Below, piece after piece: positions 1-8,221 of a DNA stretch of 57,076 nt (the first letter of the stretch is position 1; each line of letters starts with the position of its first letter). The stretch is from an uncultured Dorea sp. (GTDB lineage: Bacteria > Bacillota > Clostridia > Lachnospirales > Lachnospiraceae). A program made the translations under genes and the position numbers. The notes beneath the pieces were generated by a model. The model searched no databases. It saw only the letters and a program-made list of their open reading frames with translations, and was not told the origin of the DNA. The stretch covers positions 1 to 57,076 of the forward strand of contig CAJUAM010000022.1 of NCBI GenBank assembly GCA_910584615.1. The letters run 5' to 3'.

Positions 1-229
1 CGTGCCGCCGCCCGCCAGAAAGCTGTATTGTTCCTACTAATTGGGGATAACACATTTAGGGCGCGGTGAAGGAATTACAAATGATGAATTAGAAATTGGT
101 ATGGAGCTTGCAGTCATCGGCATTAAAGCAGCCGAACCATGGTATCGCATCCCTGAAGGTTTTTCCTGCTGGAATGATGTTTTTCGCAACATCGGTCTGG
201 AAAATGTAACACATGTACCATTTGACTGA
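1..229 (+). pseudogene. 3' remnant of an unrecognised gene, probably frameshifted
   Basis: I do not recognise the family. From the TTG at 41 to the stop at 227-229 the frame reads about 62 residues rich in Glu, Ile and Trp, ending in THVPFD. There is no ATG with a ribosome binding site, and a TAA sits directly before the TTG. Reading the upstream bases one frame over gives a plausible continuation ending in IVPTNWG, which meets the downstream ITHLGRG at the GGGG run at 43-46. That looks like a single-base frameshift in a longer gene whose 5' part lies outside the window. The alternative is a short gene starting at TTG. The coding strand is opposite to nearly all other genes here. Confidence 0.4.
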
Positions 230-245
230 TGTTCCTCCAACACGT

Positions 246-275
246 AAAAGAGTCCTGTTTACAGGACTCTTTTGT
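246..275. terminator. bidirectional rho-independent terminator
   Basis: A perfect 12-bp inverted repeat (AAAGAGTCCTGT, loop TT, ACAGGACTCTTT) ends in a T run. It lies between the convergent gene remnant at 1-229 and the SDR gene at 291-1034, so it can serve both. Confidence 0.85.
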
Positions 276-290
276 ACTCTATCCAACTTT

Positions 291-1034
291 CTATGATCTC
301 ATAGCACCGTCCACAGAAAGGATCTCTCCCGTTACATAGCTTGCCATATCACTTGCAAGGAATAAAAACGCATTGGCAATATCCTCCGGCTCTCCTACCC
401 TGCGAAGCGGGATCGCATTGATAAGCGGTTTGATCATATTCTCCGGAAGTGCCGCGACCATATCTGTTTTAGTGATTCCGGGCGCTACTGCATTCACACG
501 GATACCGCTCGGACCAAGCTCTCTCGCCAGAGACCATGTAAGGCCGTTTACGGCAGATTTGCTGGTAGGATACGCTACACCGCTGGGCTGTCCGCAGATA
601 CTCACCATAGAACTGGTATTTAAGATACAGCCGCTGCCCTGCTCCTTCATGATCTTCACAACCGGCATAACCGCATTCATGATCGCATTGACATTCAACT
701 GCATGATATTCGCAAAGTGCTCTGATGTATAATCATCAATCTTCTTGCTGTCTGACACTCCTGCATTATTGACAAGTATATCTATCCTCCCATACTTTTC
801 TTTCACCTTTTCAATAGCTTCTTCCACAGATCTGCCATCTTTAAGATTCGGATAATCTCCGTCCACTTCCCACTCTGCATTCTCCGCCCGCAGCAAAGAG
901 AGTGCTTTATCCACTGTCTCGGCCCTGGAACCAAACAAGACAACCTTTGCCCCGTTTTCCAGATATTTCTTTACCACCGAATAACCGATACCTCGTGTGC
1001 CGCCGGTTACAACCGCTACTTTACCTTTTAACAT
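291..1034 (-). CDS. SDR-family NAD(P)-dependent oxidoreductase (FabG/BaiA-like)
   Basis: A 247-residue classical short-chain dehydrogenase/reductase. Visible motifs are the Rossmann glycine motif TGGTRGIG (residues 10-17), NNAG (89-92), the catalytic Ser at 141-142 and YxxxK (Y155, K159). The family oxidises or reduces hydroxyl/keto groups with NAD(P)H. The N-terminus and the C-terminal VDGA ending resemble bile-acid 3-alpha-hydroxysteroid dehydrogenases of the BaiA type as well as 3-oxoacyl-ACP reductases, and the substrate cannot be decided from sequence. No bai genes or fatty-acid synthesis genes are adjacent, so it appears to be a single-gene unit. GGAGG lies 7 nt before the ATG. Confidence 0.85.
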   Translation of the reverse strand: MLKGKVAVVTGGTRGIGYSVVKKYLENGAKVVLFGSRAETVDKALSLLRAENAEWEVDGDYPNLKDGRSVEEAIEKVKEKYGRIDILVNNAGVSDSKKIDDYTSEHFANIMQLNVNAIMNAVMPVVKIMKEQGSGCILNTSSMVSICGQPSGVAYPTSKSAVNGLTWSLARELGPSGIRVNAVAPGITKTDMVAALPENMIKPLINAIPLRRVGEPEDIANAFLFLASDMASYVTGEILSVDGAMRS

Positions 1035-1104
1035 AATGTGACCTCCTTTTGATCGTCTATAGGATATCCGTGTGCTCCCAATGACTTTTATTTCTTAATA
1101 CGTA

Positions 1105-1133
1105 ATTATAACAGACACCTCAAATAATGTACA
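1105..1133 (-). promoter_or_regulatory. candidate sigma-A promoter of the SDR gene
   Basis: On the minus strand a perfect -10 TATAAT (1105-1110) lies 17 bp from a weak -35 TGTACA (1128-1133), about 70 bp upstream of the SDR start. Confidence 0.4.
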
Positions 1134-1192
1134 CAATTTATTTGAGACTCATTCCATTATGTCATAAATCAGGTCATTTTCTGACGTTCAGA

Positions 1193-2107
1193 TCATTCCC
1201 AGAGTTGTTTCATATTTTCATCTGCCCAGACGACTCTGTTGCGTCCATGCTTTTTTGCGTCATAGAGCATTGTGTCCGCTGCTTTCAGATAAAAATCATA
1301 AGAATATTTTGCTTCCGGAATCACAGTCACTCCTCCGATACTGACCGTAACACATTCAGATACAGCCGGATCGTGAGGGATATGAAGCCCCTCTATTGCT
1401 TTCCTGATCTTTTTCATATATTCAAATGCCTTATCCGAACTGTCCCCTAAAAGACATGCCACAAATTCCTCTCCTCCATAGCGGGCAACAAAATCCGTAC
1501 TGCGCTGAAGCGCATTAGATATAGTCTCTGCGACAGCTGCTATGACCTTATCTCCGGCCGGATGTCCAAATGTATCGTTATATGCTTTAAAATGGTCAAT
1601 ATCGAACATACAGATAGAAAATGGTGTCTTAAGCCGTATAGCCTCAGTCCATCTTATACTGCTGTAATGCTCATACTGGCGCCTGTTCGCGATACCTGTC
1701 AGCTGGTCTGTCATAGACTGGCGTTCTACCTGTTTCCGGTAGTTATAAAGTTTGATATGTGTCTTGACCCTTGCCTTTACAATCAGAGGATTAAAGGGTT
1801 TTACTATGTAATCAACCGCCCCCAGCACAAGTCCCTGATACTCATTTTTTACATCTGAAAGGCTGGTGATCAAAATAACCGGTACACTCTGAGTAATGAT
1901 CTCTTCCTGTAATTTCTTCAGCAGCGTAAAACCATCCATCCCCGGCATAACCACATCCAGCAAAATCAAAGAATAATTCCCGGTGCTAGCACGCTGCAGA
2001 CCGTCTTCTGCTGTATTGGCGATAGTGACCTCATACTCATCATCCAAAATATCTTTTAACCGTACTGCCTGCAGGAGGCTGTCGTCAACAATCAAAATAT
2101 TTTCCAT
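1193..2107 (-). CDS. response regulator with GGDEF domain (diguanylate cyclase)
   Basis: About 304 residues. An N-terminal receiver domain (about 1-120) carries the phospho-acceptor D51 in LILLDVVMPGMDG and the conserved KPF at 103. A GGDEF domain (about 130-300) has an intact GGEEF active site (211-215) and an RxxD inhibitory site (RSTD, five residues before it). It should make cyclic di-GMP when phosphorylated (PleD/WspR logic), with product inhibition. The ATG at 2107 is preferred over the one at 2119 because the AAGGG sequence abuts the upper ATG and would be unusably close. It begins 30 bp after the ilvN stop, so read-through from the ilv operon is possible. No histidine kinase partner is adjacent. 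Confidence 0.88.
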   Translation of the reverse strand: MENILIVDDSLLQAVRLKDILDDEYEVTIANTAEDGLQRASTGNYSLILLDVVMPGMDGFTLLKKLQEEIITQSVPVILITSLSDVKNEYQGLVLGAVDYIVKPFNPLIVKARVKTHIKLYNYRKQVERQSMTDQLTGIANRRQYEHYSSIRWTEAIRLKTPFSICMFDIDHFKAYNDTFGHPAGDKVIAAVAETISNALQRSTDFVARYGGEEFVACLLGDSSDKAFEYMKKIRKAIEGLHIPHDPAVSECVTVSIGGVTVIPEAKYSYDFYLKAADTMLYDAKKHGRNRVVWADENMKQLWE

Positions 2108-2136
2108 AAATACTACCATCCCTTTTATCAGTGCTT

Positions 2137-2649
2137 TTATCTCTCCATCATACTGATAGATTCAATCCCGACGCTTCCGCCCCTCACTACTTCGATCATC
2201 TTAAACTCTTCTTTCATAAGCTTCACGACAGCATCGTTTTTTGTGGCAGTCTGCACGAATTCCAAAAGCAGGCTGTCTTTGCCGTAGTCAATGACTTTTG
2301 CCTTAAATGTCTCCGCGATCTGAAAACACTCTACTTTATCCTCTGCCGTACATCTTTTCACCTTTATATACATGATCTCCTTCATCCGCACAAATATGTT
2401 CGTAAAATCAATGACCTTGATAACCTCCACAAGACGGTTTAACTGCTTCTTGATCTGCTCAAAAGTCTCGTCATCGCTGACAGTTGCTATCGTCATCCTT
2501 GAGATTGTCGGATCTTCTGTCGTTCCCACCGTCAGGCTGTCGATATTATAGGATTTTCCGGAAAACAATCCGGATATCTTTGATAAGACGCCGTCCTGAT
2601 TTTCTACATACAGCGAAAGCCAGCGCTTTTTCATACTATTTCCATTCAT
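2137..2649 (-). CDS. ilvN: acetolactate synthase, small regulatory subunit
   Basis: A 170-residue protein with an N-terminal ACT domain (residues about 7-80, beginning WLSLYVENQDGVLSKISGLF) and the C-terminal ALS small-subunit domain. It binds IlvB and confers valine feedback inhibition on the first common step of branched-chain amino-acid synthesis. AGGAGG lies 8 nt before the chosen ATG. It is 13 bp downstream of ilvB, in the same operon under the T-box leader. Length is normal for the family. Confidence 0.95.
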   Translation of the reverse strand: MNGNSMKKRWLSLYVENQDGVLSKISGLFSGKSYNIDSLTVGTTEDPTISRMTIATVSDDETFEQIKKQLNRLVEVIKVIDFTNIFVRMKEIMYIKVKRCTAEDKVECFQIAETFKAKVIDYGKDSLLLEFVQTATKNDAVVKLMKEEFKMIEVVRGGSVGIESISMMER

Positions 2650-2662
2650 TTTCCTATCCTCC

Positions 2663-4384
2663 TTAACAATCCATGATCATATCTTCCAAAGTTCCGCCCG
2701 GCTTTAACATCGGATATACCAGGTCTTCCGGGTCTATTAAAAACTCTAAGAGATAAGGTGTGTTCTCACTCTTCATCGCCTCTAAAAACGCAGGCTCGAT
2801 CTCTTCTCTTTTCGTGATACGGATCCCCTTTGCCCCATAACTTTCCGCCAGCTTGATGAAATCCGGCGTATAAGGAGGACATGGAACTTCTCCGCATTTT
2901 CCCCGGCACTCTGCTCCGGAGCGCAGACAGGTCATAGAATAACGCTTTCCGTAAAATAACTTCTGCCACTGGCGCACCATTCCCAGATTATTATTATTAA
3001 ACACGCAGGAAATGATCGGCAGTTTTTCAAGTACCGCCGTGGCAAGCTCCTGAATATTCATCTGCATACCGCCGTCACCGGATATAGAGATCACCGGCGT
3101 CTCCGGATTCCCAAGCTTGGCGCCGATGGCCCCCGGCAGGCCGTATCCCATCGTTCCAAGCCCTCCCGACATAATAAGCCGCTTCTTTTCTGTAATCTCT
3201 GCAAACTGGGCAGTAAACATCTGATGCTGACCTACATCTGTTATAATGATCGCCTCATCAAACAGACGGTTGATAGTCCCGATGACATCCTGCGGCGTCA
3301 TGATCGGTTTTTCTTTCATAACAAGAGGATGCTCTGCCTTCCATTCCTCAATCTGGCCGATCCATTTTAATGTATCGCAGCCTTCTACATATTCCAGTAT
3401 CTTTTCGACAGCCTCCCTCGCATCTGCAACAATAGGAACATCTACCTGAACATTTTTAGAAATGGCTGCCGTATCAATATCAATATGGATAATCTTCGCT
3501 TTCGGCGCAAAGGAGTGCAGCTTTCCCGTGATCCTGTCATTGAACCTTGTTCCGATGGAAAAGAGAAGGTCGCATTCATTTACAGCCATATTAGATGCAT
3601 AGGCGCCATGCATCCCAAGATTCCCGATATAGAGAGGATGACTGGTGGATATCGCCCCACGCCCCATCACTGTCGTAACTACCGGAACCTTTGTCTTCTC
3701 CGCAAGTTCTGTGAATTCTTTCCTCGCGCCGGAGATGATGACTCCTCCTCCCGCCAAAAACAATGGTCTCTTCGCCTTCCCAAGCATCTTGATAGCACGC
3801 TTAAGCTGCCCTATATGAACGCCCGTGCTCGGCTTATACCCCCGGATATTCACATCTTGCGGATACTCCGAACTTCCAAGTTCTGCCATTACATCTTTCG
3901 GGAGATCGATAAGCACCGGTCCAGGTCTTCCTGTCCTTGCGATATAGAAGGCTTCTTTAACGATCCTTCCCAGATCTTCTCTCTTTTTCACCACAACACC
4001 ATACTTTGTAATGCTTCTCGTGATTCCTACGATATCAACCTCCTGAAAAGCATCATTTCCAATAAGATGCCTTGCCACCTGCCCGGTAAAACACACAAGG
4101 GGAACACTGTCATAGTAAGCTGTCGCAAGTCCTGTCACAAGATTGGTCGCTCCCGGTCCGCTTGTCACAAGACATACCCCCACCTTCCCCGTTGAGCGGG
4201 CATATGAATCCGCCTCATGGACAAGAGCCACCTCCTGCCTTGGCAGTATCACTCTTGTAAAATCCTGCTTATAAAGCTCATCGCTGATGTCAATCGTACA
4301 AGCACCCGGGTAGCCAAAGATCGTATCTACACCTTCCTCCCGAAGAGCCTTTACCAGCAATTTGTTCCCACTGATCTTCTTCAT
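2663..4384 (-). CDS. ilvB: acetolactate synthase, large catalytic subunit
   Basis: A 573-residue thiamine-diphosphate enzyme that condenses two pyruvates (or pyruvate and 2-oxobutyrate) to acetohydroxy acids for Val, Leu and Ile synthesis. Seen: the catalytic Glu in PRQE (E51), the three-domain TPP fold, and the TPP/Mg motif GDGGMQMN...NNNN near residues 440-470. After the KRYS segment there is an extra cysteine-rich stretch of roughly 16 residues (four Cys between TCL and PYTPDF) absent from textbook IlvB sequences; see findings. AAGGAGGT lies about 10 nt before the ATG. It is the first gene of ilvBN, preceded by a T-box leader with an attenuator. Confidence 0.95.
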   Translation of the reverse strand: MKKISGNKLLVKALREEGVDTIFGYPGACTIDISDELYKQDFTRVILPRQEVALVHEADSYARSTGKVGVCLVTSGPGATNLVTGLATAYYDSVPLVCFTGQVARHLIGNDAFQEVDIVGITRSITKYGVVVKKREDLGRIVKEAFYIARTGRPGPVLIDLPKDVMAELGSSEYPQDVNIRGYKPSTGVHIGQLKRAIKMLGKAKRPLFLAGGGVIISGARKEFTELAEKTKVPVVTTVMGRGAISTSHPLYIGNLGMHGAYASNMAVNECDLLFSIGTRFNDRITGKLHSFAPKAKIIHIDIDTAAISKNVQVDVPIVADAREAVEKILEYVEGCDTLKWIGQIEEWKAEHPLVMKEKPIMTPQDVIGTINRLFDEAIIITDVGQHQMFTAQFAEITEKKRLIMSGGLGTMGYGLPGAIGAKLGNPETPVISISGDGGMQMNIQELATAVLEKLPIISCVFNNNNLGMVRQWQKLFYGKRYSMTCLRSGAECRGKCGEVPCPPYTPDFIKLAESYGAKGIRITKREEIEPAFLEAMKSENTPYLLEFLIDPEDLVYPMLKPGGTLEDMIMDC

Positions 4385-4408
4385 AGTTCTATAACCTCCT
4401 TTTCAACC

Positions 4409-4438
4409 AAAACGCCCCAAGCGAAAACGCTTAGGGCG
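4409..4438 (-). terminator. T-box attenuator terminator
   Basis: The hairpin CGCCCTAAGCG-TTTT-CGCTTGGGGCG (one G-U pair) is followed by TTTT on the minus strand. It is mutually exclusive with the T-box antiterminator just upstream. Confidence 0.85.
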
Positions 4439-4730
4439 AATAAAATCCGTGTTACCACCTAAATTCAGGGGGAATCCCTGCACTCAGCCGGTACGGGAGA
4501 ACCTTTTTACGTAAACCTGCATATTCTGCTTTTATTCTCCGATACCGCTCTCTTCTAACGCTGAGACTGCGTTGAACTCTACTGACACCTGTATACTGTG
4601 CGTTGGGATCCACTGCTCGAGGGCTACTTCCATAAATCCTTCTCAAAGACTTGCACCAGCCGTCTCCTCTCTTCGCTTTCAGAATCTATGTACTCCTCCC
4701 TGTCATAACATTTATCTAATAATTGTATTT
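4409..4730 (-). promoter_or_regulatory. T-box riboswitch of ilvBN
   Basis: This fills the long gap upstream of ilvB. The RNA (minus strand) contains, in order: an AGTA loop-E element, a stem I apical region (GAGAGGAGACGGCTGGTGCA), the 3' side of the specifier loop reading GGAAGTAG, the T-box sequence AGGTGGTAACACGG (4447-4460) that forms the antiterminator, and a terminator hairpin. By position after GAA, the specifier triplet appears to be GUA (Val). Uncharged tRNA pairing with the specifier and the T-box would allow read-through into ilvB, so branched-chain amino-acid starvation switches the operon on. The T-box identity is firm; the specifier is less certain. Confidence 0.9.
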
Positions 4731-4731
4731 A

Positions 4732-4761
4732 ATTATAGTGGATAGATATACATGTTGTCAA
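4732..4761 (-). promoter_or_regulatory. sigma-A promoter of the ilvBN leader
   Basis: Perfect -35 TTGACA (4756-4761) and perfect -10 TATAAT (4732-4737) with an 18-bp spacer, immediately upstream of the T-box leader. Confidence 0.85.
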
Positions 4762-4798
4762 CAGGTTAAATCCCTCTTTTATTATTGGAATCCATTTT

Positions 4799-6028
4799 TC
4801 AAAAACACCGTATCACTTCTTTCGCGATCTTCTCCCATGATATACCGCTTACATCAGCAGTCCTTCCTGTTCCTTTCATGATACTTTCTGTAAGCGCCTC
4901 CGCCAGCCTTTTTTCAAACTCCGGCAGCTCATCTTCAAGAGGTTCGTCCGTATTTCTCATAGCAGGCAGCGGCACATACCGGATATCTGCCCCCAATGTC
5001 ATCTCACTAAGCCACTCTCTGATCCCCGGCAGATCCGTCATAACCACTCTGTCGCCACAGGCCAAAGCTTCAATAACCGTAAGCGGAATCCCTTCAAAAA
5101 AGGATGGAAGGACAAAGATGTCACAGGCATTATAAATATCAGCAAGTTCTGGCTGCGCAAGCCTCCCAAGAAACGTGACTTCATACGGGCATTCCTCTGC
5201 GAGCCTTAAGATCGTTTCGTATTCTGCCTGATTCCCCGTACTTCCTGCCAGGTAAACCTTAAGCCTCTTCTTATCCAGATCCAGAATATTAAGCGCCCTA
5301 AGAAAGCTGATCACACCTTTTTTTTCCGCGATCTTTCCGGCAAATACCATCCTTACGATGCCATCTTGTTTTTTTCCTTCTGTCACATGGAAAATCCTGC
5401 TGTTATACCCCATCCCGACTCTCGTGATCTTATCAGGATCCGCGCCGTAAATCTCCCTTACTCCCATCTCCTGCGCCCTCTGCGGCACAAAGATCCGGTC
5501 AAGCCCTCTGATCTGTTCTTTGATAAACTCTCTCTCAAGATCCGTCTTTTGCATCTGCCTAAGATCCGTGTTATGACAAAATCCGTATACCGTGTATTCC
5601 GGAAAGGCCTCACGCACAACTGCTGTCAGCAAATACAGATGATGGCATAATATTACATCCGGCTGCAGCTCTTTAACTGCCTTTTCAATCTTTTTTAAAA
5701 AAGAGGCTTTAAACTGCGCCGCCATCTGCAGAGTCATATCACAATACCGTGTACTCTTATAAGGCATCTCATCCGACATCCCCGCAATCGGAAACGCAAG
5801 CTTTTGCGCATTATCCCTGTCTGGATTCAGGATCTCTTCTTTCTCTTCGCTAAAATAAACCGGATAAAACTCTACTCCCTTAGGAAGTTCAATCTTATCC
5901 TCTTCATACACTCCTGCAACTACCGCCTGCTCATGTCTCCTGTCAGCATATTCTTTTACAAGCTCTGTCAGATAGACACCGCTTCCGGTACTGCACGGCT
6001 TTTGCGCCGTAATACTAAGTATCTTCAT
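4799..6028 (-). CDS. glycosyltransferase, GT4 type
   Basis: A 409-residue GT-B glycosyltransferase. The N-terminus (MKILSITAQKPCSTGSGVYL) gives the sugar-acceptor domain. The C-terminal half has the nucleotide-sugar domain with FAGKIAEKKG and the E-x7-E signature in FFEGIPLTVIEALACG (about residues 310-325). The acceptor and donor are unknown; such enzymes usually act in cell-wall or exopolysaccharide assembly in the cytoplasm. Its ATG overlaps the folA stop (ATGA), so it is translationally coupled to folA although the functions look unrelated. No other polysaccharide genes are nearby. Confidence 0.85.
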   Translation of the reverse strand: MKILSITAQKPCSTGSGVYLTELVKEYADRRHEQAVVAGVYEEDKIELPKGVEFYPVYFSEEKEEILNPDRDNAQKLAFPIAGMSDEMPYKSTRYCDMTLQMAAQFKASFLKKIEKAVKELQPDVILCHHLYLLTAVVREAFPEYTVYGFCHNTDLRQMQKTDLEREFIKEQIRGLDRIFVPQRAQEMGVREIYGADPDKITRVGMGYNSRIFHVTEGKKQDGIVRMVFAGKIAEKKGVISFLRALNILDLDKKRLKVYLAGSTGNQAEYETILRLAEECPYEVTFLGRLAQPELADIYNACDIFVLPSFFEGIPLTVIEALACGDRVVMTDLPGIREWLSEMTLGADIRYVPLPAMRNTDEPLEDELPEFEKRLAEALTESIMKGTGRTADVSGISWEKIAKEVIRCF

Positions 6029-6513
6029 CTTACCCTCTCATAAACTGTAAAATAGTACTCCAGATCAAAACAAGTCTGCTCTTCGCTGATCTTTGTCATC
6101 TCCCACTCCTCATCCTCATCAAGATTCGGAAAATACGTATCTGCATCAAAGGCATGGTCAATCTTTGTAATATATGCCGTATCGCAATATGAAAGGAATG
6201 CACGGTAAATACTCTCACCGCCGATCACAAACAGCTCTCCTTCGTATTTTTCCGCCTCTTTTACTGCATCTTTCACACTGTGTGCGATCACCGCGCCCTT
6301 TACTTTATAGTCTTTTTTTCTCGTAATGACAATATTGACACGGTTCTTTAACGGCTGTCCATTAGGAAAGCTCTCTAACGTCTTCCTTCCCATGATGACG
6401 ACATTTCCTTTTGTCATCTCCCGGAAAAATTTCATATCGGCCGGAATACTCCACATCATCCGGTTGTCCTTCCCGATCGCCCAGTTTTTATCTACTGCTA
6501 CGATTAAATTCAT
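6025..6513 (-). CDS. folA: dihydrofolate reductase
   Basis: A 162-residue DHFR that reduces dihydrofolate to tetrahydrofolate with NADPH. Visible: MNLIVAVDKNWAIGKDNRMMW at the N-terminus, the acidic active-site residue in PADMKFF, VIMGRKTLESFP, and the GGESIY cofactor motif. GGAGGA lies 9 nt before the ATG at 6513, so the upstream in-frame ATG at 6531 is rejected. It follows thyA by 23 bp, the usual pairing because ThyA produces the dihydrofolate that DHFR recycles. It overlaps the glycosyltransferase downstream by 4 bp. Confidence 0.95.
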   Translation of the reverse strand: MNLIVAVDKNWAIGKDNRMMWSIPADMKFFREMTKGNVVIMGRKTLESFPNGQPLKNRVNIVITRKKDYKVKGAVIAHSVKDAVKEAEKYEGELFVIGGESIYRAFLSYCDTAYITKIDHAFDADTYFPNLDEDEEWEMTKISEEQTCFDLEYYFTVYERVR

Positions 6514-6536
6514 ATACTCGGTTCCTCCCACATTTT

Positions 6537-7385
6537 TTATATTGCCACCGGAATATTTTTGATCTGCTCATGACACTCATAATCAAAAAGTCCTACGTCT
6601 TCTCTCGTAAAATCATAAAAATCTTTTACATCCGGATTCAGCCAGAACTTCGGCGCAGGAAGAGGCTTCCGGCTTATCAGCTCCTCTATAAGAGGGATAT
6701 GCCTGTCATAGATATGGGCATCTGCGATCACATGTACTAACTCTCCTGCCTCCATATCGCATACCTGTGCCATCATATGGAGAAGAACCGCATACTGGCA
6801 CACATTCCAGCTGTTTGCCGCCAGGACATCATTAGAGCGCTGGTTTAAGATCCCGTTCAGCGTCAGCTTTTCACGTCCTTCCTTTTTTGTCACATTAAAG
6901 GTCATGCTGTAGGCGCAAGGGTACAGATTCATCTCATGCAGATCTTCATGGACATAAATATTCGTCATGATACGGCGGCTGTAGGGATTATGTTTCAGAT
7001 CATAGATCACCCTGTCCACCTGATCGAACATTCCTTCTTTATATTGGTGCTTCACACTCATCTGGTAACCGTACGCTTTTCCGATAGAGCCCCCCTCATC
7101 TGCCCAGCTGTCCCAGATATGGCTGTGAAGGTCATTTACATTGTTGGATTTTTTCTGCCATATCCACAAAAGCTCGTCCGTACAGCTCTTGATCGGCGTC
7201 CTGCGAAGGGTCAGCGCCGGGAATTCCCTGCTTAAGTCATACCGGTTCACCACACCAAACTTCTTAACTGTATACGCCGGCGTTTTGTCCTCCCATACCG
7301 GACGCACCTTCTCTCCCCTCGTATCTGTCCCGTTGTCAATAATATCCCGGCACATATCTATAAAAACTTTATCTGCATAACTCAT
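6537..7385 (-). CDS. thyA: thymidylate synthase
   Basis: A 282-residue ThyA that methylates dUMP to dTMP using methylene-tetrahydrofolate. Visible: TLRRTPIKS near the N-terminal phosphate-binding arginine region, ELLWIW, the catalytic Cys in LYPCAYSMTF, the QRSND nucleotide-binding motif and the ADAHIYDRH segment. After QRSND the chain reads VLAANSWNVCQYA instead of the common LGLPFN-type loop, and the Cys loop is LYPC rather than LPPC, so this is a divergent subfamily. AAGGAG is 11 nt before the ATG at 7385; the ATG at 7406 overlaps that site and is rejected. First gene of thyA-folA-GT. Confidence 0.92.
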   Translation of the reverse strand: MSYADKVFIDMCRDIIDNGTDTRGEKVRPVWEDKTPAYTVKKFGVVNRYDLSREFPALTLRRTPIKSCTDELLWIWQKKSNNVNDLHSHIWDSWADEGGSIGKAYGYQMSVKHQYKEGMFDQVDRVIYDLKHNPYSRRIMTNIYVHEDLHEMNLYPCAYSMTFNVTKKEGREKLTLNGILNQRSNDVLAANSWNVCQYAVLLHMMAQVCDMEAGELVHVIADAHIYDRHIPLIEELISRKPLPAPKFWLNPDVKDFYDFTREDVGLFDYECHEQIKNIPVAI

Positions 7386-7422
7386 ATATCTTTTGTCTCC
7401 TTCCATTCCTCAGTCTGGGTCT

Positions 7423-7436
7423 GTACACCAGTGTAC
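7423..7436. promoter_or_regulatory. perfect inverted repeat upstream of thyA (possible operator)
   Basis: GTACAC-CA-GTGTAC, a 6-bp perfect dyad, lies about 40 bp before the thyA start codon, inside the likely promoter or leader. No regulator is identifiable. Confidence 0.3.
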
Positions 7437-7465
7437 CATGAAACATACGAAAAAAAAAGAGAAAC

Positions 7466-7504
7466 AAAAAGAGCATCCATAACTTTCGGGTAAATGATCT
7501 GCTC
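7466..7504 (-). terminator. probable terminator of the DUF3793 gene
   Basis: On the minus strand GAGCA ... TGCTC encloses a partly paired stem with a GAAA-containing loop and is followed by TTTTTG. It lies 19 bp after the DUF3793 stop. Confidence 0.55.
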
Positions 7505-7522
7505 CTTCTATTCTTAAATTTT

Positions 7523-8119
7523 TCATACGCTCACTTTTGCAATCTCACTGACACTTTTCCCGATCAGGTACTCATTCACCGCACTATCCCTCGCCTTATC
7601 GTATGTCAGAAAAGTAAGCCTTGCCCGCTCCGGATCATGGTACACTTTCCAGTATCCGGTAAACAGACATTTCTTGCCGTTATTTTCTATAAATGCCTTC
7701 ACATCCTCTAAAGGATAATCCAGAAACACACCAATCTCATGCGGGAATGCGATCTCATCCTTAGAATACCGGCTCATCCTCGCGCAAAGCCGGGTGATAT
7801 TTTTATCAATCCCCTCATCTTCATAACCATATTCCAGAAGAAACCGCCGGACTTCCTGTACTGAAAGTGCCTCCTTTAATCTCTCTTTTCTGTAAACAAA
7901 GGCAAGACACCGTCTTTCTCTTACGGCAAGGATCCTGCAGGAAATGCCCGCAGGCCTGATCAGACAGTAAAGCTCCCCCACCCACTCCTTCTCAATATTC
8001 AAGACACTGGCCGTACGCATACCTTTAAGAAACGGGGCGCACTGGGACACAAATTCAAACTGCATACGCTTAGCTTTGCTCTCGTTAGATATCATGTAAG
8101 TGACAACCTTTGCTGTCAT
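7523..8119 (-). CDS. DUF3793 family protein
   Basis: A 198-residue soluble protein matching the DUF3793 pattern as I remember it: CAPFLKGMRTASVLNI near residue 28, then HEIGVFLDYPLEDVKAFI and the GKKCLFTGYWKVYHDPE segment near 125-165. No enzymatic function is established for the family. In other Clostridia members are often found near flavodoxin or iron-related genes, but here it stands alone between thyA and marR with its own terminator. AGGAG lies 6 nt before the ATG. No signal peptide or membrane segment is seen. Confidence 0.8.
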   Translation of the reverse strand: MTAKVVTYMISNESKAKRMQFEFVSQCAPFLKGMRTASVLNIEKEWVGELYCLIRPAGISCRILAVRERRCLAFVYRKERLKEALSVQEVRRFLLEYGYEDEGIDKNITRLCARMSRYSKDEIAFPHEIGVFLDYPLEDVKAFIENNGKKCLFTGYWKVYHDPERARLTFLTYDKARDSAVNEYLIGKSVSEIAKVSV

Positions 8120-8221
8120 ATTATTCTCCTCGTTCTCATCATTAAGATTTATTTCTTTTTTATTATCATTTTCCCATTTAAGAAAAATTATTTACCGGTC
8201 ATAAAACGATCTGACATATCA

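Noticed and set aside
291..1034. Naming the SDR gene baiA
   Set aside because: Similarity in the N- and C-terminal motifs is shared with many FabG-like enzymes and no other bile-acid genes are nearby.
3485..4195. 236-codon open frame on the plus strand opposite ilvB
   Set aside because: It lies wholly inside ilvB, lacks a ribosome binding site, and its protein has no recognisable pattern; it is a shadow of the real gene.
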